From assembly GCF_019139815.1 (NCBI RefSeq), contig NZ_CP077079.1:2418001-2482000 (forward strand): a stretch of DNA of 64,000 nucleotides, written 5' to 3'. Each line of letters opens with the position of its first letter. The first letter of the stretch is position 1. This DNA comes from Pseudomonas asgharzadehiana. GTDB taxonomy: Bacteria > Pseudomonadota > Gammaproteobacteria > Pseudomonadales > Pseudomonadaceae. The notes under the pieces are model-generated. The model was not told the origin of the DNA, did no database searches, and saw nothing but the letters and a program-made list of their open reading frames with translations. Below, in pieces: positions 54,593-64,000 of this stretch. The position numbers and the translations under genes were made by a program.

Positions 54593-57218
54593 CTTGTTTG
54601 ATGGTTTGCTGGTTTCGTGCCCGAATGACGGTGGACTTTTCTTGGTTCATGGGGGGAAGGCAAACCGTCTGGACTCTGCGGGTTGCACCGGCCTTGATGT
54701 CAGCGGGGCTTCCGTTCTGCTGGGGCTTCAGCCCGCCGGGTTGTCGTTGACAGGCCATCGCAATTGGTCGCTGACAGGTGACGCGAAGTTGGTCGATGAC
54801 GTGCATGACGTCCTGTTTGATGGCGAGCTGTGCTACGTCGTTGGCACCACCGGAAACGAAGTTGTCTGCTTCAACGAGGCAGGCATCGAGACGCAGCGCT
54901 GGACGTTTTCTGAGCAGCCCGACTCCTGGCACCTGAACTGCTTGGCCCGCTGGAAAGACACCATCGTCTTTTCCGCCTTCGGAATGTCTGAAACAACCCG
55001 TGGATATAAAGGCAACACCCAGGGCGCCGGGTTTGTTCAGGATTTGTTCTCTGGGCAAAAATATATCGAGGGCCTGTCGCAACCCCACAGCCTGGTTCCT
55101 TACGGCAACAACCTGTTGCTTGCGAACTCCGAGACCAAGGAAATCCGTGAGTACTCGTCGGACGGCAAGCTTGTACGCGCCGCAGTCCTGGACGGGTATA
55201 CGCGGGGTATCTGCGTAGTGGGTGAGCTGCTCTATGTCGGCTTGAGTTGCTCGCGCAATATCGACGAAGCTCACCTTTCGTCCGCCACGGTAGTGGCGCT
55301 GGACGTTACGACGTGGGTGGAGAAGGGGCGCATCAGTTTGGATGCCCTCGAAATCTATTCGATCGTCTCGGTACTTGATACAGAAGTGCTGCTGAATGCC
55401 TTGGGGCCGTTGAGCCAGAGTATTGTCGACCGACTGACCTCGTCGCTGCGCGACAGCAAGGGGCTGGCCGTAAGGCTGGAGCGGCGTGTCGCCGAATGTG
55501 ATGAACAGTTGCAGGAGAAGGACCGTATCTGGGCGGCCCGGGTCGAGCAGGTGGTGGCTGATCATGCCGCGCTGGCCCAGCAAATTGTGATCGCCAAGGA
55601 TGAGACGCTAGCGGAGCGTGTCGAGCAGATAGAAATTGATCATGTCGCGCAGATTCAGCGGTTGGCGCACGAGCGCGATGTAATGCTGACGGAAAAGGAT
55701 CGGATATGGTCCGAGCGCCTCGGGCAGGTAGCAACGGAACATGTCGCAGAGGTTCAGCGAATTTCACATGAGCGGGATCTGATCCTTCAGGACAAGGATA
55801 AAGTCTGGTCGGCGCGACAAGAACATTTTGCCTACGTCGAGGCGCGGCGTACCGAAATGATGAAGCGGATTTCGCCCAACGTCAGCGTGGTAACGGTCAA
55901 CTACAACGGTAAAGCGTTCTTGCGCGAGCTGATCGCGAGCCTCCTGCGCCAGACCTATCTGCCTGCAGAAATTATTGTGGTCGACAACGCCTCTCATGAC
56001 GGCTCTGTAGAGTTTCTGCGTGAGGAGTTTCCCTCGGTCAAGGTCGTGCGTAGCGAAGTCAACCTCGGGTTTGCAGGCGGTAACAATCTGGGCGTGAGTG
56101 CCGCCACTTCTCCGTTGTTGGCGTTGATCAACAACGATACGGTGGTTTCCGACACGTGGCTTGAAGGGCTCGTGGCTACTTGGACGCAAGGCACCGCAGC
56201 GGGAGAGAAGGTGGGTGCCGTATCTCCTAAAATTGTTTATTTCAAACGGTTCCTGAAGATCAAGCTGCGTGCGCCGACTCAATCGCCAGGCGGTGACGAT
56301 GGGCGGATGCTCGGGGTGGCGGTCGATCTATCGGAAACTGCATTTGTGGGCGTTGCCTACATAAAGCCTATCGTCGGCCAGGGTTTTTATCACGAGGAGC
56401 GCTGGCCCGAGGGCCGGGTCGTGCGTTGGACCGGCGAGACGGCCGAGTTGATGCTACCTGTAGGAGAGGCGCAACTGGGCGGGCCACTGACGCTGAGTGT
56501 CGTAGCGACTGCCATTGGGCGGCCTGAAGGCGTTTGCCTGGAAGTTGAATGCGACGGGCATTCGCTCGGCACTTGTCTCGTGCATGAAGGGTTCGCGCAG
56601 TTCCAGTTCGATGTCCCCGCCGATGTGGCAAATAACGCCGAGTGGGTTGTCAACAATGCGGGCAGCGCCCTTGATGGCCGAGGGAATGCTGCGGATATCG
56701 GGATCAATCAGCCCGATGCCGGGCAATTTGATCAGCCTCGGGAGCTGGAGGCTTTTTGCGGTTGCAGTGTGCTGATACCCCGCAAGCTGTTTATCGACCA
56801 TGGCGGATTCGACGAGCGCTTCTTCATGTATTACGAAGATGCCGACCTTTCCTGGCGCATTCGCAAGGCGGGCTGGAAGCTTCTGTATGAGCCCCGTTCG
56901 GTGGTTCGTCACATTCATGCGGGAAGCAGTGGTGAATGGTCGCCGGTTTTTCGCTACCACGTGACGCGTAATTACTGGCTTAACGTTTTTAAAAATGCCG
57001 GGGCGAGCCACTTGGTGGTACAAACCGCTCGGTTTATCCGTGTGCTTGTGCGGGCAGTTCGAGTTAATAGACGTCTCGGCTTATTGTCGTGGCGCGGAAG
57101 GTCATTGAATGAGATGACGCCTCAGCAAATCGAGTTCAAGGCACTTCTGAAAGCGACGTTGATGCTTCCCGCTATTTTAGGGAAGCGTCTGCGGGTACTA
57201 ATGCGAAAGGATCGCTAA
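54585..57218 (+). CDS. giant multidomain glycosyltransferase (propeller-like domain + coiled coil + GT2)
   Basis: 877 residues. Residues 1-280 resemble a DUF4915-type propeller (LLVSCPNDGGLFLVHGGKAN, WHLNCLARWKDTIVFSAFG). Residues about 300-425 form a long coiled coil of repeats with the motif EKDRIW followed by a variable AxRVEQVxxxH segment (at least three copies). Residues 430-800 form a GT2 domain (NVSVVTVNYNGKAFLRELIA, LALINNDTVVSDTWLEG, then the acceptor/base region FFMYYEDADLSWRIRKAGWK). About 150 residues of a beta-rich insert (YIKPIVGQGFYHEERWPEGR) split the GT2 domain. The coiled coil may set chain length. It overlaps wzt by 8 bases. Confidence 0.8.
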   Translation: MHSLFDGLLVSCPNDGGLFLVHGGKANRLDSAGCTGLDVSGASVLLGLQPAGLSLTGHRNWSLTGDAKLVDDVHDVLFDGELCYVVGTTGNEVVCFNEAGIETQRWTFSEQPDSWHLNCLARWKDTIVFSAFGMSETTRGYKGNTQGAGFVQDLFSGQKYIEGLSQPHSLVPYGNNLLLANSETKEIREYSSDGKLVRAAVLDGYTRGICVVGELLYVGLSCSRNIDEAHLSSATVVALDVTTWVEKGRISLDALEIYSIVSVLDTEVLLNALGPLSQSIVDRLTSSLRDSKGLAVRLERRVAECDEQLQEKDRIWAARVEQVVADHAALAQQIVIAKDETLAERVEQIEIDHVAQIQRLAHERDVMLTEKDRIWSERLGQVATEHVAEVQRISHERDLILQDKDKVWSARQEHFAYVEARRTEMMKRISPNVSVVTVNYNGKAFLRELIASLLRQTYLPAEIIVVDNASHDGSVEFLREEFPSVKVVRSEVNLGFAGGNNLGVSAATSPLLALINNDTVVSDTWLEGLVATWTQGTAAGEKVGAVSPKIVYFKRFLKIKLRAPTQSPGGDDGRMLGVAVDLSETAFVGVAYIKPIVGQGFYHEERWPEGRVVRWTGETAELMLPVGEAQLGGPLTLSVVATAIGRPEGVCLEVECDGHSLGTCLVHEGFAQFQFDVPADVANNAEWVVNNAGSALDGRGNAADIGINQPDAGQFDQPRELEAFCGCSVLIPRKLFIDHGGFDERFFMYYEDADLSWRIRKAGWKLLYEPRSVVRHIHAGSSGEWSPVFRYHVTRNYWLNVFKNAGASHLVVQTARFIRVLVRAVRVNRRLGLLSWRGRSLNEMTPQQIEFKALLKATLMLPAILGKRLRVLMRKDR

Positions 57219-58756
57219 TGAAAATCGGCATTTACAATCGATACTGGAATACGTTTGGTGGCGGCGAAAACTACACGGGTTCGGTAGCTGAAATATTGTC
57301 CAGAGACCACGAAGTTGAGTTGATATCGATTGAACCTGTGGACTGGAGCCGTCTGGAGTCAAGGCTTCACTTGGATCTGTCCCGATGCACCATGCGGGAA
57401 TGGCCGAACGAGCCATGCGAGCGATTGTCGCCCCGTTCTTCGCATTACGATTTATTCGTCAACAGCACTTACTCATCATCGCTGATGCCGCGCGCGAAGA
57501 AGTCGGCATTGATTTGTTATTTTCCACATCGTGTCGATGCCTTGTCGTCGATGCGTGGGCGAGCCGTGCAATGGGTTCGCGAACTTGTGCGCGGCAGCAA
57601 GAGAGACTTACTGCGTATCGGCCGTCGGCGAGGTGACGTCATTACGCCAGTTGCCGGGGTGTATGACGTTGAGCCTGATGGGCGTGCCTGGATCAGTGCC
57701 GAGGCTATTTTGATGGTGGCTGGCGCACAGTCCCGCCCTGTGAGGATTCCTCTGTGGCCAGAGGCCTACAACGGTATTGAAATGATTCGACTGGATGGCG
57801 AAGAGCTGCCTTGGCACATGGAAGGCAATATCCTGCACGTGCCCTGCAAGCCGAATGATAAGCGCCATAGCCGTCTTCTTTCGATTTTTTGCAAGCCGGT
57901 CGTGATGAGCGAACTGGCGCTTTCATCCGACTCTCGACAGTTGGGCGCTTGTATCGACACGCGCTCGCTCAAATGGGGAAGTGAAGGGGCTCTTAAACGA
58001 CACAGTCCGCGTGATGCGCTGCGAGCTTATGACCGGATCATATCCATATCGAATTTCACGTCGGAGTGGATTGATCGGCGCTGGCAATTGCCCTCCACCG
58101 AATTGCAGCCGCCGATCGACACTAAACTCTTTGGCCTCGACGGTCCGCCTGCAAAAGAAAAAATCATTCTTACCGTCGGGCGTTTTTTTGCCGGGGGCCA
58201 TAACAAGAAGCACCACGAGATCGCGAGCGCATTTATTCGCCTGCGGCAGGAAGGCGTCATTCCAGACGGCTGGCGCCTGGTATTTGTTGGCTCTCGGCAT
58301 CGTGAGCACCAGATGCATCTTGATTACTTTGATCGCCTCACGGAACTGTGCGCGGGCCACCCCATTGATATTCTTCCCGACCTGCCTTTTGCTGATCTGC
58401 TGACCTACTATCGCAAGGCGTCGATATATTGGCACGGTGCTGGCTGGGGAGAGCGCGTCGAACAATTTCCGGAGCGCTTCGAGCACTTTGGCATGACCAC
58501 CTGCGAGGCTATGGCTTGTGCCTGTGTTCCGGTAGTATTCGACGCGGCCGGCCAGCGGGAAATCGTCGCCAGTGAGGATCTTGGGTTTCGTTATTCGACT
58601 TACGAAATGCTGGCGACTCAAATGGGGATGTTGGTTAACGCTTCGCCTGAAATGCTGGCGCAAATCGGTGAACGAGCGCAAAAGTCCATCGAGCGCTTCG
58701 CGCGTGCCAATTTCCAGGCAAGAGTCAGGGAAGCATTTCGTGGGCTTGCGTATTAG
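57218..58756 (+). CDS. glycosyltransferase family 4-like protein with beta-rich insert
   Basis: 512 residues; the ATG overlaps the preceding stop by one base. The start MKIGIYNRYWNTFGGGENYT is a GT-B N-terminal Rossmann. Residues about 125-255 are a beta-strand-rich insert with a GVYDVEPDGRAWISAEAIL segment reminiscent of the insert in the preceding glycosyltransferase. The C-terminal GT4 lobe has ILTVGRFFAGGHNKKHHEIA, WHGAGWGERVEQFPERFEHF and GMTTCEAMACACVPVVFDAA with the E-x7-E pair. It would transfer a sugar from an NDP-sugar in polysaccharide assembly; donor and acceptor are not identified. Confidence 0.82.
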   Translation: MKIGIYNRYWNTFGGGENYTGSVAEILSRDHEVELISIEPVDWSRLESRLHLDLSRCTMREWPNEPCERLSPRSSHYDLFVNSTYSSSLMPRAKKSALICYFPHRVDALSSMRGRAVQWVRELVRGSKRDLLRIGRRRGDVITPVAGVYDVEPDGRAWISAEAILMVAGAQSRPVRIPLWPEAYNGIEMIRLDGEELPWHMEGNILHVPCKPNDKRHSRLLSIFCKPVVMSELALSSDSRQLGACIDTRSLKWGSEGALKRHSPRDALRAYDRIISISNFTSEWIDRRWQLPSTELQPPIDTKLFGLDGPPAKEKIILTVGRFFAGGHNKKHHEIASAFIRLRQEGVIPDGWRLVFVGSRHREHQMHLDYFDRLTELCAGHPIDILPDLPFADLLTYYRKASIYWHGAGWGERVEQFPERFEHFGMTTCEAMACACVPVVFDAAGQREIVASEDLGFRYSTYEMLATQMGMLVNASPEMLAQIGERAQKSIERFARANFQARVREAFRGLAY

Positions 58757-58937
58757 CCACGTCGCTCGCTGATTGGCTTGTTGAACCGTTGAATGATCTG
58801 GTCGGCGCCCGGTTTATCCCAAGCGGCAAGGGTCGCAGAAGTGGGTGCGCGGTACCGTCCTGTCAGCCGATATCGTCAATGGATGCTTTGGCGTGGACGT
58901 TACCCAATGTCCCGTGAATATAAAGGAATGCGAGTAC

Positions 58938-61070
58938 GTGAGTTCTATCCGAAATAAGCTGAGTGCCAAGGCTCCCTGGTGGCGCGCAAACGGGACTTTT
59001 CCGCTGGGGCTCCAGGTCCTGCTGGCCTGTTTAATGTGCGTAGTTCTCATCGTGTTCCTTACCGGTAAGCCTGCGAGCGCTCTGACCGCGCTTTGGGGCA
59101 ATATCTATGAGGTACGCAACGCCGCAACCATCGTAGTGGTGCTCACCCTCGTTGCATTTGTCGCTACCTTTCGGCCTCATCCGGTCAATGGCGTAGTGGC
59201 GGTACTTGCAGCGTTTGTCCTCATGGCGGGGCCGGTCGCAACGTTATGGGCATTGGCCGCAAGCTTCGTTGCCGCCGCGTTGGGGTATCAGCTTATTGGG
59301 CTGAAGGCACGCGCGCAGCTTGCCCGCTCGGACCTGGCGCGTATAGCGCTGGCATTCTGGGTGGGAAAAGCGATGTTTTTGCTCATCCTCGCCGCACTCA
59401 GTTTTTTCCCGATCAATACACGTTTCATGGAAGGCGCGCTGATGGGCGCGCTGTTGCTGCTTTCTCCGATTGGGCGTGGCGAGGTCGTGCGTGTGCTGCG
59501 CGAGCTTCTCGTTTCTCGTCCAAGGCAATTGAGAGCGGTGGGGGGCTGGAAAGTTCCGCGGTTCTTCCTGCTTCTGTCCATCATGCTGTTAATTGTGGCG
59601 TCCGTGCATCCCGGGTTTGACGGGGACGCGATGACGATGCATATGCGCATCGCCCGTGAGATGCAAAGCAAGGGCATGTGGGGTTACGACGTCCGTGAGT
59701 ACGTATTTGCGGTCATGCCACTCGCGCCTCAGCTTAATTTCAGCGCAATGTTCATTGCCGGGAACGTCGAGGCGGTCAAGGTTGAGCTTGTACTGCAATT
59801 TCTCGTCATGCTGGCGCTCGTCGCTACGGGCGGCGGTTTCCGTTTGCGCCCCACCGGCGTGGCCATGGCGGCGGTGTTGGCCTTTGTGCCGATGTTCGTG
59901 CGTGAGGTTTCGGGGTTGTTCATCGAGGTGACCCTGTGTGGTTTCATCCTCGCATCGGCGGTCCTGTTAACGTCTTCGCTGCGTCACAAATCCATCGAGT
60001 TGGCGTTGTTGGCGGCTCTGTGCGCGGCAGGCGCCAGTGCGACCAAGACGTTCGGCTTGCTGCTGGCGCCAGTGATCCTGGCGGTGCTGGTGGTCAATTG
60101 GCGCGAGATCGGCAAGACCACCGATCGGCTTCGTTTGTCGCTGATCCTTTTGGCTGCATTGGCGCTGGCACTGTTTTTTTACGTGGTGGCGTGGCTGAAG
60201 ACCGGCAACCCACTCTTTCCGTTCTTTAACGGCGTGTTCAAATCACCCTACTGGGATCCTATCAACTTCCTGGATGGTCGTTGGGCTGGTCACCTCAGCT
60301 GGGACTTGCCCTGGAAAATGACCTTTGAATCGTCCCGCTACGAGGAATCCAGTGATGGTTCCATGGGGCTGATAATCTTGTTTTTGTTGGCCTGTGCGGG
60401 AAGTTTGGTTGCGGTGTGCCGGCGCAACCTGCTGGCGTTGGTGCCATTGGGTATCGGGGTGATCTACCTGGTTGCGGTTGGTGCCCAGATCCAGTATCTG
60501 CGTTACTTTTTACCGGGTATGGCCCTGCTGGCGATGAGCATCGCCTACTACCTGCATATCGTTATCAAGCGGCCACAAAACGTATTGTGGATGATCATCC
60601 TCGGTTGCCTGTTTGCCGCGAATCTGTTCGGGTTGCCGGCGAGCCGCTTTGTTAACGGGATGATGCATATTCCAGCGATGAACATGCTATCGCCGAGCCC
60701 TTATCGTGGAGTGACATCGGCAAATTACGCCGAAGAAATGCTCAACGCCCACCAATACATGGGCAATATCCTCGCTGCTTCGCTGCGCAAAACCCCCACG
60801 GTATTGCTGCTGGGTTGCCCTTATGGCGCCTATTTCAAAGGTCGAACCATTTACACGACGTGGCACAACTACAGCTGGGCGAGCCGGCAATCACAGTTGC
60901 TCGATACTGCGCAATTCGCACGTTACCTGGCGGAAAACCAAGTAAGCCACATCGTTATGGATGGCTGTACGACGCCAGAAGTACGTGCGGCGCTTGGCCC
61001 CTACATCCAACAGCATTTCCCGCGAATGGCGGAGTTGTGGGGTGTGGAAATGTATGAAGTCACCCAATGA
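58938..61070 (+). CDS. GT39-like multispanning membrane protein
   Basis: About 710 residues from the GTG at 58938 (AAGGA 9 bases upstream); an earlier GTG at 58845 is less likely. Eleven or twelve hydrophobic segments alternate with loops. The first large loop has HPGFDGDAMTMHMRIAREMQ, resembling the Asp-containing catalytic loop of dolichyl-phosphate-mannose/ArnT-type (GT39/GT-C) transferases. The C-terminus is a soluble periplasmic domain. Such proteins transfer a sugar from a polyprenyl phosphate to a periplasmic glycan or lipid. The following gene could supply that donor. Confidence 0.7.
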   Translation: MSSIRNKLSAKAPWWRANGTFPLGLQVLLACLMCVVLIVFLTGKPASALTALWGNIYEVRNAATIVVVLTLVAFVATFRPHPVNGVVAVLAAFVLMAGPVATLWALAASFVAAALGYQLIGLKARAQLARSDLARIALAFWVGKAMFLLILAALSFFPINTRFMEGALMGALLLLSPIGRGEVVRVLRELLVSRPRQLRAVGGWKVPRFFLLLSIMLLIVASVHPGFDGDAMTMHMRIAREMQSKGMWGYDVREYVFAVMPLAPQLNFSAMFIAGNVEAVKVELVLQFLVMLALVATGGGFRLRPTGVAMAAVLAFVPMFVREVSGLFIEVTLCGFILASAVLLTSSLRHKSIELALLAALCAAGASATKTFGLLLAPVILAVLVVNWREIGKTTDRLRLSLILLAALALALFFYVVAWLKTGNPLFPFFNGVFKSPYWDPINFLDGRWAGHLSWDLPWKMTFESSRYEESSDGSMGLIILFLLACAGSLVAVCRRNLLALVPLGIGVIYLVAVGAQIQYLRYFLPGMALLAMSIAYYLHIVIKRPQNVLWMIILGCLFAANLFGLPASRFVNGMMHIPAMNMLSPSPYRGVTSANYAEEMLNAHQYMGNILAASLRKTPTVLLLGCPYGAYFKGRTIYTTWHNYSWASRQSQLLDTAQFARYLAENQVSHIVMDGCTTPEVRAALGPYIQQHFPRMAELWGVEMYEVTQ

Positions 61071-61154
61071 TGTGCAAGGGCGGATGCACCTTGCGGAGCA
61101 CGCTGCCCGCACGCTTGGCTAACGGTCAGTCTCGTACTTGCAAACGGAAAAATT

Positions 61155-62162
61155 ATGACCATGACGAATAGTTCTCCACCCAAAGTAGCCGTGGTGATTC
61201 CTTGCTATAAGGTCAAGAACCATATTCTTGGCGTGATTGGCGGAATCGGTCCTGAAGTGGTGCGTATCTATGCTATCGACGATTGCTGCCCTGATGGTTC
61301 GGGTGATTTCATCGAGGCCAACTGCACCGATGAACGGGTGACTGTTCTACGACATTCCGAGAATCAGGGCGTTGGTGGTGCGGTGATGACGGGCTATCGA
61401 GCCGCCATTGACGAGAATATGGAAATCATTGTGAAGGTCGATGGTGATGGTCAGATGGACCCGAGCCTGATCCCTGATTTCATTGCGCCGATCCTCGCCG
61501 GTGAAGCCGATTACACCAAGGGCAATCGTTTTTTCGATTTGGAAGAAATTCGGGCAATGCCACGTATGCGCTTGTTCGGCAATGCAATGTTGTCGTTCAT
61601 GACCAAGCTGTCGTCAGGTTATTGGGATCTGTTCGATCCCACCAATGGCTATACCGCTATTCATGTGACAGTGGCCAGGCACTTGCCTTTCAAAAAAATA
61701 AGCCATCGTTACTTTTTCGAAACGGACATGCTGTTTCGGCTGAACACCATCCGCGCGGTGGTGGTGGATGTGCCGATGAATGCCAAGTATGTCGACGAAG
61801 TCAGCAATCTGAAAATCTCCAAGATTGTCGGCGAGTTTCTGGTCAAGCACGTGCGCAACTTCAACAAGCGAATCTTTTACAGCTATTACCTGCGAGACAT
61901 GTCTGTCGCTTCCCTGGAGTTGCCGCTGGGCCTGCTCTTTCTGGGTTTCGGGCTTTTGTACGGTGGCTACCATTGGGTGAGTTCCGCCCAGATGGGCGTG
62001 CCCACACCGGCTGGAACGGTAATGATGTCGGCGCTGCCGATTATCGCCGGCATACAGTTTCTGCTGGGGTTTATCAGTTACGACGTAGCTTCGGTTCCCG
62101 TGCGCCCCCTTCACCGGAGTATTCGCAGACCCGGCGTCAATAATGTGGGGCCGCGCGTATAA
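61155..62162 (+). CDS. GT2 glycosyltransferase, polyprenyl-phosphate sugar synthase-like
   Basis: 335 residues. The N-terminal GT2 domain has VAVVIPCYKVKNHILGVIGG, IYAIDDCCPDGSGDFIE and VKVDGDGQMDPSLIPDF with the DGDGQ metal motif of dolichol-phosphate-mannose synthases (DPM1/GtrB type). The sequence FDPTNGYTAIHV follows. Two membrane helices at about 250-310 anchor it (LELPLGLLFLGFGLLYGGYH, then ALPIIAGIQFLLGFISYDVA). The enzyme would load a sugar onto undecaprenyl phosphate, the donor needed by the GT39-like protein upstream. Together they may attach a side-chain sugar to the glycan. Confidence 0.82.
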   Translation: MTMTNSSPPKVAVVIPCYKVKNHILGVIGGIGPEVVRIYAIDDCCPDGSGDFIEANCTDERVTVLRHSENQGVGGAVMTGYRAAIDENMEIIVKVDGDGQMDPSLIPDFIAPILAGEADYTKGNRFFDLEEIRAMPRMRLFGNAMLSFMTKLSSGYWDLFDPTNGYTAIHVTVARHLPFKKISHRYFFETDMLFRLNTIRAVVVDVPMNAKYVDEVSNLKISKIVGEFLVKHVRNFNKRIFYSYYLRDMSVASLELPLGLLFLGFGLLYGGYHWVSSAQMGVPTPAGTVMMSALPIIAGIQFLLGFISYDVASVPVRPLHRSIRRPGVNNVGPRV

Positions 62163-62264
62163 GCTGCCTTGCGATTTGCAGGGCAGGGGGCAAGTCAGGT
62201 CGGGCAGTCGGAAGACGTGCCCGCCCTGGAACTGATTACCCGGCGCCTGGCCGGCAGGTTGGCT

Positions 62265-64000
62265 TCATCGATTATTGAGCAGCAGTGCCATTAAGTGTTT
62301 GACCGTCATCTCGATGTCCAGATCCGACGTGTCAAGCTTGAGGGCTGGCTGTTCGGGCGCTTCGTAGGGGCTGTTGATACCCGTCATGTTCGGCAACAGA
62401 CCGCTTCGCGCTTTTTTGTAGAGCCCCTTGGGGTCACGTCGCTCACAGATGTCCAGTGGCGTGTCCACAAACACCTCGATGAAGTTGTCCTCTCCGATCA
62501 ATTGCCGCGCCATCTCGCGCTCGGCCCTGAAGGGGCTGATGAAGGCTGTCATTACGATCAGGCCGGCATCCATCATCAGTTTGGCGACTTCGGCCACTCT
62601 ACGAATGTTCTCTACCCGATCAGCGTCGGTAAACCCCAAGTCCTTGTTCAGGCCTTGGCGAACGTTGTCACCATCCAATATGTAGGTGCGCTTGCCTTGA
62701 GCGTGGAGTTCTTTTTCCAGCGCGTTGGCAAGGGCTGACTTACCGGAGCCGGAAAGGCCGGTAAACCAGATAACTTTCGCGGTATGCCCGTTGAGCCGCT
62801 CGCGGTCTATACGGCTGATGCTCAACGCTTGGCGATGTACATTCTGGGCCCGGCGCAGGTTGTGCCGGATCATGCCGGCGGCCACGGTGGCTTGGGTAAA
62901 AGGGTCGACCAGGATGAAGCCACCCAGCGTCTGCGATTGTGCATAGGGCGCAAATACCAGCGGCTTACTGAGGGCCAGGTTCGCCACGACAATGTCATTG
63001 AGCCTGAGTTGTCGGCACGCTTCGTGTGCTTGAGTGTTTACATTCACCCGGAACTTCAAGGTGGTGATGCTGGCAGCGGCCCACTGGGTGGCGAGCTTCA
63101 GATCATAAGTCCGGCTGATCAGCCCTGCTTCGTCGGCCATCCATACCAGCGTGGCTTCGAATTGATCCGTCATTTCCAACGGCTGATCTGCCCGCGCGAT
63201 CACATCCCCACGAGAGACGTCCACGTCCTGATCCAGCACCAGCGTTATCGCATCCCCAGCACTGGCTTTGGGCTGGTCGCCATCAACGGTTAAAAGCCGC
63301 GCGATTTTTGCGGTTTGCCCTGAGGCGGTAATGCGTACCTGGTCACCCAGGGCCAGTTCACCGGATGCAAGTGTGCCGCTGAAACCCCGGAAATCGGCAT
63401 TGGGGCGGTTGACCCATTGCACTGGAAACACCGTTTTATCGCCGCTGGAGCGCGGGGCCTCGATGGTTTCCAGGTGGCTGATCAAGGTTGGGCCCGTGTA
63501 CCAGGGCGTGTTGGCTGACCGAGTGGTGATGTTGTCGCCCTTGAGCGCCGATAACGGAATGGCCGTCAGGGTTTGAAAGCCCAGTGATTCGGCCACCGTT
63601 TGGAAGGTCGCCCGGATTGTGTCAAAGACCTGCCGGTCGTAAGCCACGAGATCCATCTTGTTAATGGCCAAAATGATGTGGCGGATACCTAGCAGCGACG
63701 CCAGGTAGGCATGCCGTCGAGTCTGGGTGAGCACGCCTCGTTGAGCATCGACCAACAACACCGCAACATCGGCGGTTGAGGCGCCTGTGACCATGTTACG
63801 GGTGTACTGCTCATGCCCCGGGGTGTCGGCGACGATGAACTTGCGCCGAGGCGTCGAGAAAAAGCGATAGGCCACATCGATGGTAATACCTTGTTCACGC
63901 TCGGCAGTCAGCCCGTCGACGAGGAGTGCGAAGTCCAGCTCATTGCCCTGCGTACCATGGCGTTTGGAGTCGATCTGCAGGTCACGTAGCTGGTCGTCGA
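62265..64000 (-). CDS. cysNC: bifunctional sulfate adenylyltransferase subunit 1 / APS kinase (CysNC), start outside window
   Basis: The frame is open to the right edge, giving 577 C-terminal residues; the P-loop GTPase start lies beyond. The visible GTPase part has the G3 [17 protein letters not shown] and G4 AINKMDL motifs, followed by two beta-barrel domains of the EF-Tu type. The last 190 residues are an APS kinase with P-loop [18 protein letters not shown] and [17 protein letters not shown]. CysN with CysD makes APS and the kinase makes PAPS in the cytoplasm. The sequence looks divergent from the housekeeping Pseudomonas CysNC and resembles NodQ-type enzymes. Convergent with the polysaccharide genes, it may supply PAPS for glycan sulfation. 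Confidence 0.87.
   Translation of the reverse strand, partial: DDQLRDLQIDSKRHGTQGNELDFALLVDGLTAEREQGITIDVAYRFFSTPRRKFIVADTPGHEQYTRNMVTGASTADVAVLLVDAQRGVLTQTRRHAYLASLLGIRHIILAINKMDLVAYDRQVFDTIRATFQTVAESLGFQTLTAIPLSALKGDNITTRSANTPWYTGPTLISHLETIEAPRSSGDKTVFPVQWVNRPNADFRGFSGTLASGELALGDQVRITASGQTAKIARLLTVDGDQPKASAGDAITLVLDQDVDVSRGDVIARADQPLEMTDQFEATLVWMADEAGLISRTYDLKLATQWAAASITTLKFRVNVNTQAHEACRQLRLNDIVVANLALSKPLVFAPYAQSQTLGGFILVDPFTQATVAAGMIRHNLRRAQNVHRQALSISRIDRERLNGHTAKVIWFTGLSGSGKSALANALEKELHAQGKRTYILDGDNVRQGLNKDLGFTDADRVENIRRVAEVAKLMMDAGLIVMTAFISPFRAEREMARQLIGEDNFIEVFVDTPLDICERRDPKGLYKKARSGLLPNMTGINSPYEAPEQPALKLDTSDLDIEMTVKHLMALLLNNR

Noticed and set aside
54402..55583. 393-codon minus-strand frame across wzt and the giant glycosyltransferase
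   Set aside because: It crosses the overlap of two real plus-strand genes and has no protein signature.

Overview
The window looks like a chromosome segment of a Pseudomonas, most likely of the P. fluorescens group. This rests on gene content and protein style (paired TonB-dependent receptors, a SoxC-type sulfite dehydrogenase, a PQQ alcohol dehydrogenase with a sigma-54 activator, GlxA and AraC regulators); the species cannot be fixed from the sequence alone. Base composition is uneven: the stretch around 5.3-8.4 kb is clearly AT-richer, and the 26.5-32.2 kb dehydrogenase block is clearly GC-richer, than their surroundings.

Left part (1-40.4 kb) is a mosaic of catabolic and transport modules separated by gene debris. 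It holds, in order: a leftward organic-acid operon (MFS transporter, hydroxyacid dehydrogenase, RraA-like aldolase, amidohydrolase remnant, YdiJ-like FAD dehydrogenase) with a divergent double-length IclR regulator; a GlxA regulator facing a small monooxygenase-like protein; two copies of a DUF2946 protein + TonB-dependent receptor cassette, separated by hutH and chemoreceptor remnants; a soxC/cytochrome c sulfite dehydrogenase pair with a TetR regulator and a divergent DMT exporter; an amine-utilisation cluster (NTF2-AraC regulator, DAO-type oxidase, cupin, PotF-like binding protein); a DUF2946 remnant and an integrase tail; a LysR regulator and an AEC carrier; a PQQ alcohol dehydrogenase, aldehyde dehydrogenase and sigma-54 activator with recognisable promoter and upstream activator sites; a chimeric mmsA/soxC pseudogene; and a complete L-arabinoside locus (AraC regulator, GPH transporter, GH127 beta-L-arabinofuranosidase, LamB-type porin).

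At 40.4 kb there is a 21-bp copy of the 3' end of tRNA-Gly followed by a strong terminator, without the rest of the tRNA. This is what the distal end of an integrative element inserted in a tRNA-Gly gene leaves behind, so much of the left part may be a decayed or domesticated genomic island.

Right part (40.5-64 kb) holds a periplasmic binding protein with a very large hybrid kinase that carries two kinase cores; a DUF4132 protein with a small partner; a nickel/cobalt efflux pair (CsoR/RcnR-type repressor, RcnA) with an exceptionally clear operator inside its promoter; and an ABC-transporter-dependent O-antigen/surface polysaccharide cluster (GT2, wzm, wzt, a giant multidomain glycosyltransferase, GT4, a GT39-like membrane protein, GT2) ending at a convergent CysNC-type PAPS-forming enzyme that runs off the right edge. 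No CRISPR array, rRNA, intact tRNA or intact transposase was seen.
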